The notes under the pieces: model-generated
Seen by the model: only the letters and a program-made list of their open reading frames with translations
Databases searched by the model: none
What the model was told of the DNA's origin: nothing
In this document: one piece after another, positions 1 to 5,554 of the stretch
Position numbering within the stretch: the first letter of the stretch is position 1
Layout of the letters: the number at the start of each line of letters is the position of its first letter
Made by a program: the position numbers and the translations under genes
Source of the DNA: Holophagaceae bacterium UBA692
Lineage (GTDB): Bacteria; Acidobacteriota; Holophagae; Holophagales; Holophagaceae
Reading direction: 5' to 3'
DNA: 7,011 nucleotides
NCBI GenBank assembly: GCA_002297665.1
Contig: DBMS01000052.1
Location: 2,479-9,489, forward strand

Positions 1-614
1 GGCTGCATCATGGGGGTCTCCACCTCCAGGAACCGCTGGCCCTCCATGTAGCTCCGCACCTTGGCGATGATCCGGCTGCGGGTCTGGAAGGTGAGGAGCA
101 CGTCGGGGTTGGCCACCAGGTCCAGGTAGCGCCGGCGGTAGCGCACTTCCTTGTCCTGCAGCCCGTGCCACTTCTCGGGCAGCGGCTTGTGGGCCTTGGT
201 GAGGAACTGGATCCGCTGGCCGCGCACGGAGAGCTCGCCCATCCGCGTGCGCATGACCGGACCGGTGACGGAGATGAAGTCGCCCAGGTCCAGCAGCTTG
301 ACCACCTCCCAGCCGGGCTCGGCCAGGTCGTTCATGCGGAAGTACACCTGGAGCTTCACGCCCATCTCGGTGATGGTGGCGAACACGCTCTTGCCCATCT
401 CACGGATGGCGATCACCCGGCCCATGACGCTGACGACCTTGCCCAGGGCCTCCAGTTCCTCGCTGGTGGTCTTGGCCCCCTCCCGGTCGTGGGCCTCCAG
501 GAGCTCCCCGATGCCGTGGGTGCGCTCGGCCTTGCGGGGCCACACGTCCAGCCCCAGGGCCTTGAGCTTTTCCAGCTTCTCGATTCGGACTTGGCGGTAC
601 TGGCTCAGCTGCAT
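1..614 (-). CDS. lysS: Lysyl-tRNA synthetase, class II (5' part; gene runs off the left edge)
   Basis: Charges tRNA-Lys with lysine in the cytoplasm. About 204 N-terminal residues are visible (roughly 500 in the full family). They cover the N-terminal helix (QYRQVRIEKLEKLKALG), the OB-fold tRNA anticodon-binding domain (about residues 60-150, including GRVIAIREMGKSVFATI and GDFISVTGPVMRTRMGELS), and the entry to the class II catalytic core. Signature stretches are KPLPEKWHGLQDKEVRYRRR, then YLDLVANP, then FLEVETPMM, the motif 1 region, just before the window ends. These align closely from memory with E. coli LysS. The ATG at 614 follows GGAG with a 5-6 nt spacer; another ATG 11 nt upstream is out of frame. 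The gene lies 54 bp downstream of an unidentified membrane protein gene on the same strand. A TAAACT hexamer at 645-650 (minus) could be its own -10 box. The catalytic motifs 2 and 3 lie outside the window. Confidence 0.96.
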   Translation of the reverse strand, partial: MQLSQYRQVRIEKLEKLKALGLDVWPRKAERTHGIGELLEAHDREGAKTTSEELEALGKVVSVMGRVIAIREMGKSVFATITEMGVKLQVYFRMNDLAEPGWEVVKLLDLGDFISVTGPVMRTRMGELSVRGQRIQFLTKAHKPLPEKWHGLQDKEVRYRRRYLDLVANPDVLLTFQTRSRIIAKVRSYMEGQRFLEVETPMMQ

Positions 615-668
615 GCGGTCTCCATTCCTTCCGGGCAAAGAACCAGTTTATCGCGGGCCGGGCCCTTT

Positions 669-1139
669 TCAGCCCTCCATTGGCACCAGGAGCACCACCC
701 CCAGGCTGGCCCCGCCCAGGCAGATGGCCGTGAAGGTCCGCCCCCGCAGGGTCAGAGTGCCGGGGCCCGCGGGACGGTGGTCGGGCCCGGGGGCGGGAAT
801 CCCCCTCCAGGCCGCCTCCAGCGACGGATCCCCCCCGAAGACCGGTTCGCCGGGTTCGGGCAGGCCCTGCCGGGACCAGCCGGGGGTGGCCTCCATCACC
901 AGGCCCGACACCCGGTCCGCGAAGGCCGCGGGCGCCGCCAGGCCCCGGAAGGCCTCCCGGTACCGCTCCAGGGCGCGCCGGGCGTCCAGGTCCCGGGCCT
1001 CCAGTTCGTCCTCCAGGCGGATCTTGGCCCGCCAGTAGCGGTGGGCCAGCACCGTGGCCAGGAAGAGGGCGGCCACCAGGAGGAGGACGCCGCCGTCCAC
1101 CTTGTGGGGCCAGGGGGGCAGCAGGATGAGAAACGCCAT
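669..1139 (-). CDS. Membrane-anchored coiled-coil protein of unknown function
   Basis: I do not recognise this 156-residue protein. It starts with a short segment, then a hydrophobic span at about residues 15-33 (VDGGVLLLVAALFLATVLA) followed by HRYWRAK, which suggests an N-in or N-out single anchor. A charged, probably helical stretch follows at about 37-66 (RLEDELEARDLDARRALERY), likely a short coiled coil. The rest is a Pro/Gly-rich linker and a hydrophobic beta-like C-terminus (about 128-153, LTLRGRTFTAICLGGASLGVV) that resembles the end of a small sensor-type fold such as GAF, but that is only an impression. The ATG at 1139 was chosen over an upstream in-frame ATG at 1241 because a GAGG lies 5 nt before it, the longer N-terminus is low-complexity, and the longer form would overlap the divergent gene's start. 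It sits 54 bp upstream of lysS in the same direction and may be cotranscribed with it. Confidence 0.7.
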   Translation of the reverse strand: MAFLILLPPWPHKVDGGVLLLVAALFLATVLAHRYWRAKIRLEDELEARDLDARRALERYREAFRGLAAPAAFADRVSGLVMEATPGWSRQGLPEPGEPVFGGDPSLEAAWRGIPAPGPDHRPAGPGTLTLRGRTFTAICLGGASLGVVLLVPMEG

Positions 1140-1162
1140 GGGGGCCTCGGGGTCAAGCCCCC

Positions 1163-1170
1163 AGTATAGT
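1163..1170. promoter_or_regulatory. Overlapping -10-like hexamers on both strands in a divergent gap
   Basis: The 91-bp gap between the divergent genes at 1139 (minus) and 1231 (plus) contains the AT-rich octamer AGTATAGT, conspicuous in a very GC-rich setting. It reads TATACT on the minus strand (1168-1163) and TATAGT on the plus strand (1165-1170), each close to the sigma-70 type -10 consensus. Predicted transcription starts would give leaders of about 17 nt (minus) and 54 nt (plus). I see no good -35 element at the expected distance on either strand, so this rests on the -10 match and the position. Confidence 0.35.
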
Positions 1171-1219
1171 CCGTCTCCTTTCGCCGCCCCGCCGCGGGGA
1201 CCCGTGCCAAGATACGTCC

Positions 1220-1225
1220 GGGAGG
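1220..1225 (+). promoter_or_regulatory. Ribosome binding site setting a GTG start
   Basis: GGGAGG lies 5 nt before the GTG at 1231. It is the main reason to start the small membrane protein at this GTG and not at the distant upstream ATG at 1054, which would run through the divergent gene. Confidence 0.6.
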
Positions 1226-1230
1226 CGGCC

Positions 1231-1452
1231 GTGAAGGACACCCTCTACCTGATCCTCGTCGTCATCGCCTTCTTCGGGCTCGTGCTCCACGCCATCCACC
1301 GGGAGGAACGGCGCAAGGACGACCGGCGGAAGCAGGACCTCCCCGTGGCCGTGGAGCGCCGCAAGGGCGACCGGCGCGGCAACTCCGTCCTCGCCTACCT
1401 CGCCTGGGGCCTGCGCACGTGGCGGGGCAGGCTCACCCGAGGGCGGCCCTGA
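1231..1452 (+). CDS. Small single-span membrane protein with twinned ERRKxDRR motif
   Basis: A 73-residue protein I cannot assign to a family. It has an N-terminal hydrophobic segment (residues 4-20, TLYLILVVIAFFGLVLH), then a highly basic tail. The tail holds two copies of one motif, ERRKDDRR at residues 26-33 and ERRKGDRR at 42-49, 16 residues apart and separated by KQDLPVAV. A weakly hydrophobic stretch (SVLAYLAWGL) and a basic end follow. The two copies use different codons, so the similarity is held at protein level. The GTG start has a strong GGGAGG 5 nt upstream. The topology is probably N-out with the basic tail in the cytoplasm, which could contact nucleic acid, acidic lipid or a nucleotide; that is inference. 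The last 20 bp overlap the 3' end of the convergent exporter gene. It could be a spurious ORF, but the ribosome site, membrane span and repeated motif argue for a real gene. Confidence 0.68.
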   Translation: MKDTLYLILVVIAFFGLVLHAIHREERRKDDRRKQDLPVAVERRKGDRRGNSVLAYLAWGLRTWRGRLTRGRP

Positions 1453-2065
1453 ACAGGACGATGGCCGCGGCGATCACCAGCAGCGCGCCCATGGCCTTGA
1501 TGAACCATTCCACCGTGGCGGGGCTCCACCGGCCCTTGAACCTGCGCACCAGCCAGAGCAGCGTGGAAAACCAGGCCACGATGCCCAGGAACACCGACAG
1601 GGCGAAGGGCACCGCCCGTTCCGGGGAGAGCGCGACCAGGCCCGTCGTGTGGAGGGCCGCCAGGGCGGCGGTCCAGGTGACCAGCAGCGTGGGGTTCAGC
1701 GCGGTGAGGAGAAAGCCCCCCAGGAGGCTGCGCTTGGTGCCCTTCCGCCTTTCGGGCTGGCCCGGGGGGGGCCCCGGCTTGGGCTTGTGAAGCAGCAGGA
1801 CGATGCCCAGGGCCAGGCACAGCACCGCGCCCACGATCCGGCTCGCGGGCAGGACGTGGGGGAAGCGGTCCAGCACCGTGCTTAGGCCCCAGAAGGCCGC
1901 CAGGGAATAGACGCCCTCCGCCGCGGCCCCGCCGATGGCCACGCAGCGCGCATGGCGCGCGTCGTGGTTGAGCCCCAGCCGGAGCACCAGCAGGGCGATG
2001 GGCCCCGCCACCGGCATGGAGCCGATGAATCCGAAGGCGAAACCGGCGAGGATGGCGACCACCAT
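1433..2065 (-). CDS. LysE-family exporter
   Basis: A 210-residue inner-membrane protein of the LysE/RhtB-type translocator superfamily, which exports amino acids or related small molecules; the substrate cannot be read from the sequence. The first helix carries the family landmark as GSMPVAGPIALLVLRLGL (residues 15-32), followed by a basic loop and a Gly/Ala-rich second helix (CVAIGGAAAEGVYSLAAFWG). The second half begins LLGGFLLTALNPTLLVTW (114-131), matching the conserved GF..N..NP segment. About six spans are apparent: roughly 2-30, 40-62, 74-93, 114-138, 152-174 and 186-207. A basic, proline-rich cytoplasmic loop (94-112) separates the halves. Length is normal for the family. It is the last gene of the lemA-TPM-TPM cluster, 25 bp after the second TPM gene. 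The ATG at 2065 has no Shine-Dalgarno sequence; a TATATT hexamer lies 6 nt before it. Its 3' end overlaps the convergent small gene. Confidence 0.88.
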   Translation of the reverse strand: MVVAILAGFAFGFIGSMPVAGPIALLVLRLGLNHDARHARCVAIGGAAAEGVYSLAAFWGLSTVLDRFPHVLPASRIVGAVLCLALGIVLLLHKPKPGPPPGQPERRKGTKRSLLGGFLLTALNPTLLVTWTAALAALHTTGLVALSPERAVPFALSVFLGIVAWFSTLLWLVRRFKGRWSPATVEWFIKAMGALLVIAAAIVLFRAALG

Positions 2066-2071
2066 GGGAAA

Positions 2072-2077
2072 AATATA
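2072..2077 (-). promoter_or_regulatory. Possible internal -10 box giving a leaderless exporter mRNA
   Basis: TATATT on the minus strand ends 6 nt before the exporter ATG at 2065, the spacing expected if transcription starts at or next to the A of the start codon. The 25-bp gap has no purine-rich ribosome site. No convincing -35 hexamer is seen about 17 bp further upstream, which lies at the end of the preceding TPM gene. The exporter may instead be read only from the operon transcript. Confidence 0.3.
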
Positions 2078-2090
2078 CCGTGTACGGGTC

Positions 2091-2537
2091 CTACCGGTAG
2101 TCCACGTCGTCCGGCAACTCGTTCGAGTCCGCGTCGCCCGCCCAGGGGAAGTGCTCGGCCAGGCGCTCCCCCACCAGGCGGATGGCGTCCACCAGCCCTT
2201 CGGTGAAGGCGCCCCGGGCGAACCGCGTGGCCATGCACGCGGCCACGTCGTCCCAGAAGGCCTGGCCGACCCGGGCATGGATGCCGGCGTCCCCCAGCAC
2301 GACGAAACGCCGGCGGCTGGGCACCACGAAGATGAGCACGCCGTTGCGGTCGGCGGTGGCCGCCATGTGGAGCCGGTCGAAGGCCCTGGCGGCGGCCTTT
2401 TCCGCATCGCCCCAGAAGAACCGGGACACCGACACCCGGATCTCGCCGGAGGAGGCGCGCTCCGCCTCCCGGATGGCCTCGATCACCTTTCCGGCGTCCA
2501 CGCACTGCCTCAGGCGCCTGCGGCTCATGCCCCACAT
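2091..2537 (-). CDS. TPM-domain protein without signal peptide (second TPM gene)
   Basis: A 148-residue protein of the TPM domain family (TPM_phosphatase in Pfam; relatives of plant TLP18.3/Psb32). Landmarks are AIREAERASSGEIRVSVSRF (residues 21-40), AFDRLHMAATADRNGVLIF (52-70), FVVLGDAGIHARVGQAFWDD (78-97), FTEGLVDAIRLVGERLAEHF (111-130) and the acidic end NELPDD. This pattern is typical of a compact TPM subgroup found next to LemA and YgcG-like proteins. Unlike its neighbour it has no signal peptide, membrane span or glycine tail, so it probably stays in the cytoplasm. The start at 2537 is favoured by GGAGG (2544-2548) 6 nt upstream; ATG codons at 2576 and 2528 fit less well. The gene begins 16 bp after the first TPM gene and ends 25 bp before the exporter. 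The biochemical role is not established; phosphatase activity is reported for some plant relatives. Confidence 0.86.
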   Translation of the reverse strand: MWGMSRRRLRQCVDAGKVIEAIREAERASSGEIRVSVSRFFWGDAEKAAARAFDRLHMAATADRNGVLIFVVPSRRRFVVLGDAGIHARVGQAFWDDVAACMATRFARGAFTEGLVDAIRLVGERLAEHFPWAGDADSNELPDDVDYR

Positions 2538-2543
2538 GACGGA

Positions 2544-2548
2544 CCTCC
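2544..2548 (-). promoter_or_regulatory. Ribosome binding site of the second TPM gene
   Basis: GGAGG on the minus strand lies 6 nt before the ATG at 2537. It lies between the in-frame ATG at 2576, which overlaps the preceding gene's coding end, and the ATG at 2537, and so decides the start. Confidence 0.6.
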
Positions 2549-2553
2549 GCGTT

Positions 2554-3270
2554 TCACCATGACCCCGACGCCCCACCGCCGCCGGAGCGCCCCCCTCCGC
2601 CGGAGAACCCTCCGCCTCCGCCCCCCCCGCCGCCCCTGCCCGAGGTGAGGATGTCCAGCAGCAGGTAGATGGCCATGGAAGGGTGGGTGACCAGCAGCGC
2701 CAGGAAGCCCAGCGCCAGCAGGCCGATGATGATCTTCGTCCCCAGGCCCAGCGAGGCGAAGTCGAAAGAGCCCCCCGGGGGCCGCCGGGCCTTGGCCGCG
2801 GAGGCGTCGCCCCCCGCCACCTTGAGGATGCGGTCCACCCCCTCCGTGAGCGCCCTGTCCGGGTCGCCGGCCTTCAATGCGGGGATGATGCTCTCCTGGA
2901 TGATGCGGAAGGCCACCGCGTCGGGCATCTGCCCTTCCAGCCCGTAGCCCACCTCCATGCGCACCTTGCGGTCGGCCACCAGCACGAACAGCACGAGGCC
3001 GTCGTCCAGGCCCTTGCGGCCCACCTTCCAGGCCGCGAAGGCCTTGACGGTCCAGTCCTCCAGGGGGTCCCCGCCGGTGGTGTCGCCGATCCACACCAGC
3101 ACCTGGTGGCCCGTGCCCCGCTCGTAGGCTTCCAGCCGCCGGTCCAGGGCGCCGCGCGCCGCCGGCGAAAGGAGGCCGGGGCCGTCGGTCACCCACCGGG
3201 TGGGGGCCTGCGGCGGCGCGGCCCCGAGGATCCCCGCCAGGAGGCAGAGCAGGACCAGGAGCCTCCGCAT
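2554..3270 (-). CDS. Exported TPM-domain protein with glycine-rich tail (YgcG type)
   Basis: A 238-residue envelope protein. A signal peptide at residues 1-22 (MRRLLVLLCLLAGILGAAPP) is followed by a TPM domain (about 25-150) with WVTDGPGLLSPAARGALDRR, the TGHQVLVWI strand, FAAWKVGRKGLDDGLVLFVL and VRMEVGYGLEG, all typical of the family. A linker leads to a membrane span at about 179-206 and a tail (211-236) almost entirely of Gly with a few Ser, Arg and Phe, the usual end of YgcG-type proteins. The TPM domain should therefore lie in the periplasm or outside, anchored by the span. The gene starts 5 bp after the lemA stop and has no ribosome site of its own, so translational coupling to lemA is likely. 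The coding strand has a run of eight G in the tail region (2621-2628). The molecular function is unknown; LemA-TPM pairs recur widely. Confidence 0.92.
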   Translation of the reverse strand: MRRLLVLLCLLAGILGAAPPQAPTRWVTDGPGLLSPAARGALDRRLEAYERGTGHQVLVWIGDTTGGDPLEDWTVKAFAAWKVGRKGLDDGLVLFVLVADRKVRMEVGYGLEGQMPDAVAFRIIQESIIPALKAGDPDRALTEGVDRILKVAGGDASAAKARRPPGGSFDFASLGLGTKIIIGLLALGFLALLVTHPSMAIYLLLDILTSGRGGGGGGGGGFSGGGGRSGGGGASGSW

Positions 3271-3275
3271 GGGAA

Positions 3276-3887
3276 CTAGAAGGCGACCTTGGGCGCCGTC
3301 TCGGAGCCGGCCTGGGCCTTGAAGTAGGCCCGGTCACGGAACCGGTCGCCGAAGAACCCGGCGATGAGCAGGGTGGGGAAGCTGTTGCGCCGGGTGTTGA
3401 AGGCCTGGGCGGCCTGGTTGAAGCGCATGCGCTCGACCGCGATGCGGTTCTCGGTGCCCTCCAGCTGGGCCTGGAGCTCCCTGAAGTTCTGGGTGGCCTT
3501 GAGGTCGGGGTACTTCTCCACGACGACCATGAGCCGCGAGAGCGCCGAGCCCAGGCCCTCCTGGGCCTTCTGGAACGAGGCCATGGCCTCGGGGGTGGCC
3601 GGGGCCTTGCCTCCCAGGTTGATCTGGCCCACCTTCGCGCGGGCCTCGGTGACGGCCGTGAAGGTGTCCTTCTCGAAGGCGGCGGCTCCCTTCACCGTGG
3701 CCACGAGGTTGGGAACCAGGTCGGCGCGGCGCTGGTAGACGTTCTCCACCTGCCCCCACTGGGCGTCCACGCCCTGGCTCAGGCCGTTGAGCGAATTGTA
3801 GGACCCCACGGCGCCCAGCCCCAGGATCACGATGAACAGGACCAGGATTCCCCCGCACCCCAAAGCGATCTTCGCGCCCAAGCCCAT
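3276..3887 (-). CDS. lemA: LemA family protein
   Basis: A 203-residue LemA protein: a short cytoplasmic N-terminus, one membrane span (about residues 5-27, ALGCGGILVLFIVILGLGAV) and a helical-bundle domain outside the membrane. Family signatures are present from end to end: YNSLNGLSQGVDAQWGQVEN (about 30-49), VYQRRADLVPNLVATVKGAA (50-69), FEKDTFTAVTEARAKV, then LSRLMVVVEKYPDLKATQNF, LQAQLEGTENRIAVERMRFN, and the ending FNTRRNSFPTLLIAGFFG with APKVAF. Length is normal. I start at the ATG at 3887 because GGGAGG (3892-3897) lies 4 nt upstream; an in-frame ATG at 3899 would add MGGH but has no ribosome site. It heads the cluster with two TPM genes and an exporter. LemA proteins are widespread and linked to envelope stress or export in a few species, but their activity is unknown. 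Confidence 0.94.
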   Translation of the reverse strand: MGLGAKIALGCGGILVLFIVILGLGAVGSYNSLNGLSQGVDAQWGQVENVYQRRADLVPNLVATVKGAAAFEKDTFTAVTEARAKVGQINLGGKAPATPEAMASFQKAQEGLGSALSRLMVVVEKYPDLKATQNFRELQAQLEGTENRIAVERMRFNQAAQAFNTRRNSFPTLLIAGFFGDRFRDRAYFKAQAGSETAPKVAF

Positions 3888-3891
3888 GTGG

Positions 3892-3897
3892 CCTCCC
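3892..3897 (-). promoter_or_regulatory. Ribosome binding site of lemA
   Basis: GGGAGG on the minus strand, 4 nt before the ATG at 3887. The short spacer is slightly tight, but the alternative ATG at 3899, which overlaps this site, lacks any comparable sequence. Confidence 0.5.
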
Positions 3898-3930
3898 ATG
3901 AATGCCCAGCCAGCATACCCCCATTGCCCC

Positions 3931-3960
3931 GTTCCCGCTCCACCCGCCTCGCCCGGGAAC
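3931..3960. repeat. Perfect 7-bp inverted repeat between serine hydrolase and lemA
   Basis: GTTCCCG at 3931-3937 and CGGGAAC at 3954-3960 are perfect inverted arms around a 16-nt spacer, directly after the serine hydrolase stop codon in the transcribed (minus) direction. There is no T-run after it, so it is not a canonical intrinsic terminator. It could be a 3' end hairpin, an operator for lemA, or chance in GC-rich DNA. The rest of the 73-bp gap holds a TATGCT hexamer (3912-3917, minus) that could be a lemA -10 box. Confidence 0.3.
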
Positions 3961-5523
3961 CTACCAGCGCTCCGGAGCCCCTGGCGCCACCGGGGCCAGG
4001 GCCAGGTCGTGGAAGTCGTAGCTGAAGTCCGTGGACGGCGACACGGCCTTCATGCCCACCCGGGCCACCTTTCCGGCGGCGTCCAGGGAGAAGGTCACGT
4101 AGGCGTCCGCGTCGAGGGTGCGGTCCTTCCACCGCACCACGAAGGTGTCGTACTGCCAGTGCTCCAGCGTCCCCGTCAGGCCCGGCGTGTGGGTGAACCG
4201 CATGGACAGCTTCCCGCCGGCGGCCTCCACGAGGACGTCGCCGTACCAGGGGTCCCGGTAGCGCCCCGCGTAGCCCTCCGGGGGCAGGGAGGGCTTCGAG
4301 GCGGCGTTGCGGGCCTGGGCGGCCTTGCCGACCTCCTCGCCGGCCTTGGCCCTCTGGGCCGCCCTCACCTCCTGGTAGGCCGCCACCCAGTCCTTGGGCG
4401 GCGCCCCCAGGTAGTGGTCGAGCACCGTGTTCGTGACGGCCTTGAAGGCCGCGCCCTCCTCCTGGTTGGTGAGCACGATGACCCCCAGGTTGCGCCCCGG
4501 CACCATGCTGACCTCGGTGACCATGCCCTTGAGCCCGCCGGTGTGGGAGACCAGCAGGTGGCCCCGGTAGTTGCGCACCTCCTCGCCCATGGCGTAGGCC
4601 ACGAAGTCCGACCGGCTCTCGGCGAGGGCCGCGGGGGGCTCCCGGTGGGGGATCAGGGTCAGGGGCGCGAAGAGCTCCCGGGCGCGCGCCTCGCTGAACA
4701 GCCGCTTGCCGCCGCCCAGGTCTCCCTTGGCCAGCAGCGCGCGCACCCAGCGCGTCATGTCCTCGGCGGAGGCCACGATGGCGCCGGCGGGGGCGCTGTT
4801 GTCCATGTCCTCGTGGGCCACCGGCGTGAGCCTTTCGCCGTCCATGGCGTGCGCCGCGGCCACGTCGTCCCCGGGCCGGACGTCCCGGATGCTGGTGCGG
4901 CTGGAGGCCATGCCCAGGGGCCCGAAGAACCGCTCCCGGATGAACTCGGCCCAGGGCTTGCCCGAGACGGCGCGGAGCACCTCGCCCGCCACCGTGTAGA
5001 GGATGTTGTCGTAGGCGTAGGCGCTGCGGAAGCTCGTGGCCAGGGGAACGTAGCGCAGGCGGTGCACGATCTCCGCGGAGGTGAGGTCCGACGGCGGGAA
5101 GAACATCAGGTCCCCGGCCCCCAGCCCCAGCCCGCTGCGGTGGCAGAGGAGGTCCCGGATGCGCATCTCCCGGGTGACGTACGGGTCGCTCATCTGGAAG
5201 CCCGGGAGGCGGTCCACGACCCGGTCGTCCCAGGCCAGGCGGCCTTCGTCCACCAGCATGGCCAGGGCCGCCGCCGTGAAGACCTTCGTGTTGGAGGCGA
5301 TGGCGAAGCGGGTGCCCGGCGTCACGGGTGCCGGGTCGCCCAGCTTGCGCACGCCGTAGCCCTTGGCCAGGACGACCTTGCCGTCCTGGACGACCGCCAC
5401 GGCGATGCCGGGCACGTTGAAGGCCGCGCGGGCGCGCTCCACGGCGCGGTCGAGGTCGGCCTGGGCGGCCAGGGGGAGGGCGAGGATCAGCGCCGGAAGG
5501 ATCCGGGGGAAAGGAATGGCCAT
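3961..5523 (-). CDS. Exported class C beta-lactamase-like serine hydrolase with DUF3471-type C-terminus
   Basis: A 520-residue serine hydrolase of the beta-lactamase / penicillin-binding protein superfamily (Pfam Beta-lactamase; S12-like). An N-terminal signal peptide (MAIPFPRILPALILALPLAA, cleavage likely after AQA) sends it across the inner membrane. The catalytic set is visible: SNTK at 77-80 (nucleophile Ser and Lys of SxxK), YDN at 171-173 (YxN) and HTGG at 327-330 (the KTG-equivalent). Typical surrounding segments include CHRSGLGLG and NILYTVAGEVL. A charged linker (about 377-410) leads to a beta-rich domain at about 415-510 (YAGRYRDPWYGDVLVEAAGG; TLEHWQYDTFVVRW), as in DUF3471-containing hydrolases. 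True substrates of this group vary (peptides, D-amino-acid peptides, esters), and beta-lactam resistance should not be assumed. Start at 5523 is favoured by GGAG 6 nt upstream; an ATG at 5550, 4 bp after the rsmH stop, would add nine residues. Probably cotranscribed with rsmH. Confidence 0.93.
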   Translation of the reverse strand: MAIPFPRILPALILALPLAAQADLDRAVERARAAFNVPGIAVAVVQDGKVVLAKGYGVRKLGDPAPVTPGTRFAIASNTKVFTAAALAMLVDEGRLAWDDRVVDRLPGFQMSDPYVTREMRIRDLLCHRSGLGLGAGDLMFFPPSDLTSAEIVHRLRYVPLATSFRSAYAYDNILYTVAGEVLRAVSGKPWAEFIRERFFGPLGMASSRTSIRDVRPGDDVAAAHAMDGERLTPVAHEDMDNSAPAGAIVASAEDMTRWVRALLAKGDLGGGKRLFSEARARELFAPLTLIPHREPPAALAESRSDFVAYAMGEEVRNYRGHLLVSHTGGLKGMVTEVSMVPGRNLGVIVLTNQEEGAAFKAVTNTVLDHYLGAPPKDWVAAYQEVRAAQRAKAGEEVGKAAQARNAASKPSLPPEGYAGRYRDPWYGDVLVEAAGGKLSMRFTHTPGLTGTLEHWQYDTFVVRWKDRTLDADAYVTFSLDAAGKVARVGMKAVSPSTDFSYDFHDLALAPVAPGAPERW

Positions 5524-5554
5524 GGCGGGCTCCGAAGGCGTTTTGCCCATGGTA

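Noticed and set aside
165..1169. Plus-strand open frame of 334 codons across lysS and the upstream gene
   Set aside because: It runs antisense through lysS and the next gene and has shadow-like composition. It has no recognisable domain or ribosome site that would support it.
2554..2640. Glycine-codon tract as a CRISPR or DNA tandem repeat
   Set aside because: The repetitive sequence is explained by the glycine-rich tail of a YgcG-type protein; no regular repeat-spacer pattern exists.
2525..3337. Minus-strand frame of 270 codons overlapping the TPM gene in another frame
   Set aside because: It is an alternative frame over the exported TPM gene, made of Pro, Gly, Arg and Ala; long frames are common at this GC content.
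3961..5523. Serine hydrolase as a beta-lactam resistance gene
   Set aside because: The fold and catalytic motifs are shared with class C enzymes, but the DUF3471-type domain and overall length match a broad hydrolase group with diverse substrates; resistance cannot be claimed.
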